Shown here: in pieces, positions 61,504 through 64,000 of the stretch
Layout: every line of letters starts with the position of its first letter
How positions within the stretch are numbered: position 1 is the first letter of the stretch
Origin: Symsagittifera roscoffensis
Taxonomy: Eukaryota > Xenacoelomorpha > Acoela > Convolutidae
NCBI RefSeq assembly: GCF_963678635.1
Contig: NC_087066.1
Location: 41,937,338-42,001,337, forward strand
DNA: 64,000 nucleotides
Direction: 5' to 3'
Program-made: the position numbers and the translations under genes
Notes under the pieces: generated by a model
Seen by the model: the letters and a program-made list of their open reading frames with translations, nothing else
Told to the model about the DNA's origin: nothing
Database searches by the model: none

Positions 61504-61706
61504 TTTCATGGTTAATCTGATTTCAGGATGATTATAATCATACTTCTGGATTGCAAAGCCGAAGCAGTGACGCACACATACGTCTTATACAACACTAAGT
61601 TTGTTGTGTGGGCATCGCACGATCACGCCATTTTCATAGTCGCGCTGATGTTCATTATCCACATTGAATTTCAAGTATGAAAAAAATTATATAAACGTTG
61701 TAAAAA
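61504..61706 (+). repeat. tRNA trailer without its tRNA
   Basis: Normal trailer text including a hairpin region near 61617-61650, followed by the start of the first monomer, which is interrupted at about 61707 by non-repeat sequence. Confidence 0.8.
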
Positions 61707-62373
61707 CGGAATGTCAAAATGGGTACAATTATGTTAACTGGGTCCCTGAAAAAACCAATTATGAAAGATGGTTCCGTCAATCTTTGAGGAACTTTCAAAA
61801 GCACAAAGCAAACAAACTCTAAACCTGTTTCCGAACACTTTAATCACAAAAAAATTCTTCAAGGGACCCATCTAGACTTTAGTGACCCAACTATCATACT
61901 TGTATACCTCAAAATGCAAGGGTGAACAAACGATTGTACGATTGTGAACAGATTCTTTTGTTCTTCATACTTTTACATCGTAACATCACACGTTTAACCA
62001 CGCACCATGGATAATAATCGACTATGCTCCATAATCCAAGCTTTTGAACGTATCCGCAATAAAGTATAATAATCGAATTACAAATGATAATAATCGATTG
62101 TAATCAATTTTTGAGGTCAAAAATGTTGCCTTTATAATCGATTATAATAACAATTCGGGACCACAATAGGGATTATAGTCAATTGTAATCCATTATTTTT
62201 TCTAAAAAAGTAATCAATTATAATCCAATATAATCTCTAAAAATAATTTTTCAAAATTTTTGACCGAAAAATTGCGTTTTTTTTGCGCGAACTCCCCCCT
62301 CAAAATTAGTATATTTTGGCGCCAAGGGCGCCTTTAGAATAATTTTGGGGTCAGTCAGCCAAAAATGAATATC
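61707..62373. other. Non-repeat island inside the array
   Basis: About 670 bp with no similarity to the satellite, inserted near the start of a monomer block. The left part holds an inverted pair, TGGGTCCCTGAA at 61739-61750 and TTCAAGGGACCCA at 61858-61870. The middle (62007-62236) is rich in TAATCGATT-type words, with a perfect 16-bp palindrome TTATAATCGATTATAA at 62132-62147. The right part has GGCGCC-AAG-GGCGCC at 62318-62332. No open frame of note and no clear target-site duplication. An old insertion, perhaps a non-autonomous transposon remnant, is possible. Confidence 0.7.
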
Positions 62374-63840
62374 TCAAAAAATATGGTTTTCCTATTCAAA
62401 TCGTCCAAGCAAAAAAGTTTTGAATTATTTCAAGTTATTTCATAAAGCGAATCGGATTGCAAAAAAAATCAGGCTTTTTTTATCTGCCATACAAGCGATG
62501 AAATCATTCAAAATTATTGCAGAGTTTAAGTTTTTCTAAGCAAGCTGTTCAAGCTATGTAACTGTGAAAAAATTTAAGTTATTTCCTTGAGCATATCGGT
62601 AGGCAGAAAATTCAAGTTTTTCTATTGATGCTATTCAGGCGTTGAAGTAATGCAGAGTTAGTTCTTAGGACAAATCAGTTTGCGGAAAGTTCAAGTTTTC
62701 GTATCCAAGCTATGCAAGCATTGAGACTTCAAAATACTTCAATTAATTCACAAAACAAATCGGTAATTTTTTCTGAAGCAAGCTATTTAAGCTACAAATT
62801 AGTTATTTCAAAGATCAAATCGGTTCAGGAATAGTTGAAGTTTTCTAAGCAAGCTATTCAAGCTTTGAAACTTGGCGAAATTCCATGTTATATCTTAGAC
62901 TGAATCGCTTCGTGAAAACTTAAGTTTTTCCAAGCAAGTATTCAAGCTATGAAAACTTGAAAGATGCAAGTTATACCATTAGGACCGATTAGGTTCATGA
63001 AATGCTTAAATTTTTACAAGCAAGGTAATAAAGCTGTTAAAATTTGAAATATTTCAAGTTATTTCTTAGCGTGAATTAACAATCAGTAATTTTTCTAAGC
63101 ATGGAGGTTGCTGTTTTTAGTTGATTAGATTCAGACAGAAATGAATCTGCGAAGGGAAAATTTTTGAATAACAAGTAGACAAGAGTTTCAATTTAAAACA
63201 AAAATTCTGGAATGTTCTAGACTGAAAGATTCTTAGAATTTCTGATATAAGCTGTTTTAAACGTCGGTTGTGCTCGATAGCGTCTTAGTCATTAGACCTT
63301 ATGCTGAAAACATGTCAATCATTTAATAAAAAAAGAAGATATGGCCTTAAAAGTCCTCCACTTTTCAGAATAATTTACGAGTGACAATTTTATGACAAAC
63401 CTAACCAAATGAAAGTTATATGACAAACCTAACCAAAACATAACCCAGGGGAAAATGAAATAATTGAATACCGTTTTCAAAACTAGAAGTCAATCACATT
63501 TTTCGTGACCTTCACACTTTTGCTGTTCGATAGTAGAGTTTGTATGTTGTGTTAATATAAATGCGATACAAAAGGAAGTTCTTGCATCATGCGGTTATAT
63601 TTTTCTGTTTTAATGATTTTTTGAAGTTTCCAAATGTTACCATTACACTTCCCACCTAAACGCTACAGGTTGTTTTCGCATTTCAAAATTCAGGTCTTTA
63701 ATGATCTTGTTTAAGAAATGTTTTCTATAGAGAAGGTTATCAACTGAGCAAGGCAACTGAAAAACTGAAAATTTTGGATGTCGGGAGTGGGGGAGTGAAA
63801 AGAGTCAGGCGATTTTTTCGTCGAGTCGAATGTTTCATAA
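62374..63840 (+). repeat. Monomer block and truncated module 2
   Basis: Resumes with GGTTTTCCTATTCAAATCGTCCAAGC of the first monomer and runs through about ten monomers to a perfect palindrome at 63207-63220. Module 2 has the same repeated TATGACAAACCTAACC word and is broken at 63840, as in the previous unit. No gene is seen. Confidence 0.8.
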
Positions 63841-63963
63841 ACTGTCAATTTTCATAACGGTCGGACAATGCGAAAAGTGGCTTTACTACTAAAAAAACTG
63901 CAGGTGGGGGAGGAAGGAAAAAAGGGCTCTTTTTCCTTTTCCGCCCACCCTAACATAAGCATC
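63841..63963. repeat. 120-bp hairpin insert, copy 2
   Basis: Nearly identical to 61381-61503, 2,460 bp away, with one extra G and one extra A in the left arm (63903-63924) and right arm 63929-63949. It is again followed by trailer sequence, so the tRNA-less unit has itself been duplicated. Confidence 0.85.
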
Positions 63964-64000
63964 AATTTCATGGTTAATCTGATTTCAGGATGATTATAAT

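Larger units (their letters stand above)
1..64000 (+). repeat. Tandem array of tRNA-Arg(UCU)-containing satellite units
   Basis: Essentially the whole window is built from one family of head-to-tail units, all in the same orientation. The landmark is a 73-nt tRNA-Arg(UCU) cassette. Start-to-start spacings fall in classes of about 686, 917, 1,020-1,070, 1,800-1,920 and 1,980-1,990 bp. A full unit is tRNA, T5, about 240 bp of trailer, about 800 bp of 60-86-bp monomers, then about 850 bp of module 2 leading into the next tRNA. Shorter classes are internal deletions of this plan. Copies differ by scattered substitutions and small indels. Both edges lie inside repeat units, so the array runs beyond the window. 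Only 61.7-62.4 kb and two copies of a 120-bp insert are foreign to it. Confidence 0.95.

Noticed and set aside
1-64000. tRNA-derived SINE family
   Set aside because: Copies are strictly tandem, in one orientation, with shared flanks, and lack poly-A or simple-repeat tails and target-site duplications. A satellite explains them better.
1-64000. CRISPR-like array
   Set aside because: The short internal repeats are degenerate and contiguous, without unique spacers, and the tRNA type is eukaryotic.

Overview
The window is one continuous tandem array from a nuclear eukaryotic genome. It is roughly two-thirds A+T by eye and contains no convincing protein-coding gene. The only recognisable genes are about forty copies of a 73-nt, intron-less tRNA-Arg with anticodon UCU, all on the + strand, at 0.7-2.0 kb intervals from 1.4 to 59.4 kb. 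The tRNA has internal Pol III A and B boxes and is followed at +3 by a T5 run. Its body is of animal or general eukaryotic type, but the species cannot be named from the sequence. Five copies are identical to the consensus (11684, 12749, 18014, 47054, 57346). One (20076) differs only by a compensated stem pair, and a few carry a single mismatch. The rest are degraded, truncated or recombined.

The repeat is nested. Innermost are degenerate monomers of about 60-86 bp, built around AAGTTTTTCTAAGCAAGCT and TTCAAGCTATGAAA-like words. About ten form a block of roughly 800 bp. That block, a tRNA cassette (leader, tRNA, T5, 240-bp trailer with a conserved hairpin) and a second block of about 850 bp ('module 2') make the full unit of about 1.98 kb. 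Module 2 opens with a 14-bp palindrome that matches the classical heat-shock element in 17 of 26 copies.

Layout: 1-8.5 kb, mixed and rearranged units. 8.5-22 kb, short units of 1.02-1.07 kb that lack module 2 and use a different tRNA leader (leader A); part of this block is itself duplicated at offsets of 5,265 and 6,289 bp. 22.7-25.7 kb, a rearranged stretch without a full tRNA. 25.7-41.5 kb, very regular 1.98-kb long units with leader B. 41.5-59.4 kb, a mix of 0.92-kb deleted units and 1.8-2.0-kb units. 59.4-64 kb, units that have lost the tRNA, with a 120-bp hairpin-bearing replacement present twice and one non-repeat island of about 670 bp.

The likely picture is a tRNA-bearing satellite evolving by unequal crossover, deletion and gene conversion. 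Points of most interest are the retained heat-shock-type palindrome, the two alternative tRNA leaders, two copies with altered anticodons (UUU and UGU), one compensated stem change, a chimeric tRNA, and recombination junctions shared over 50 kb. All short open frames in the window are repeat-derived and are not reported as genes.
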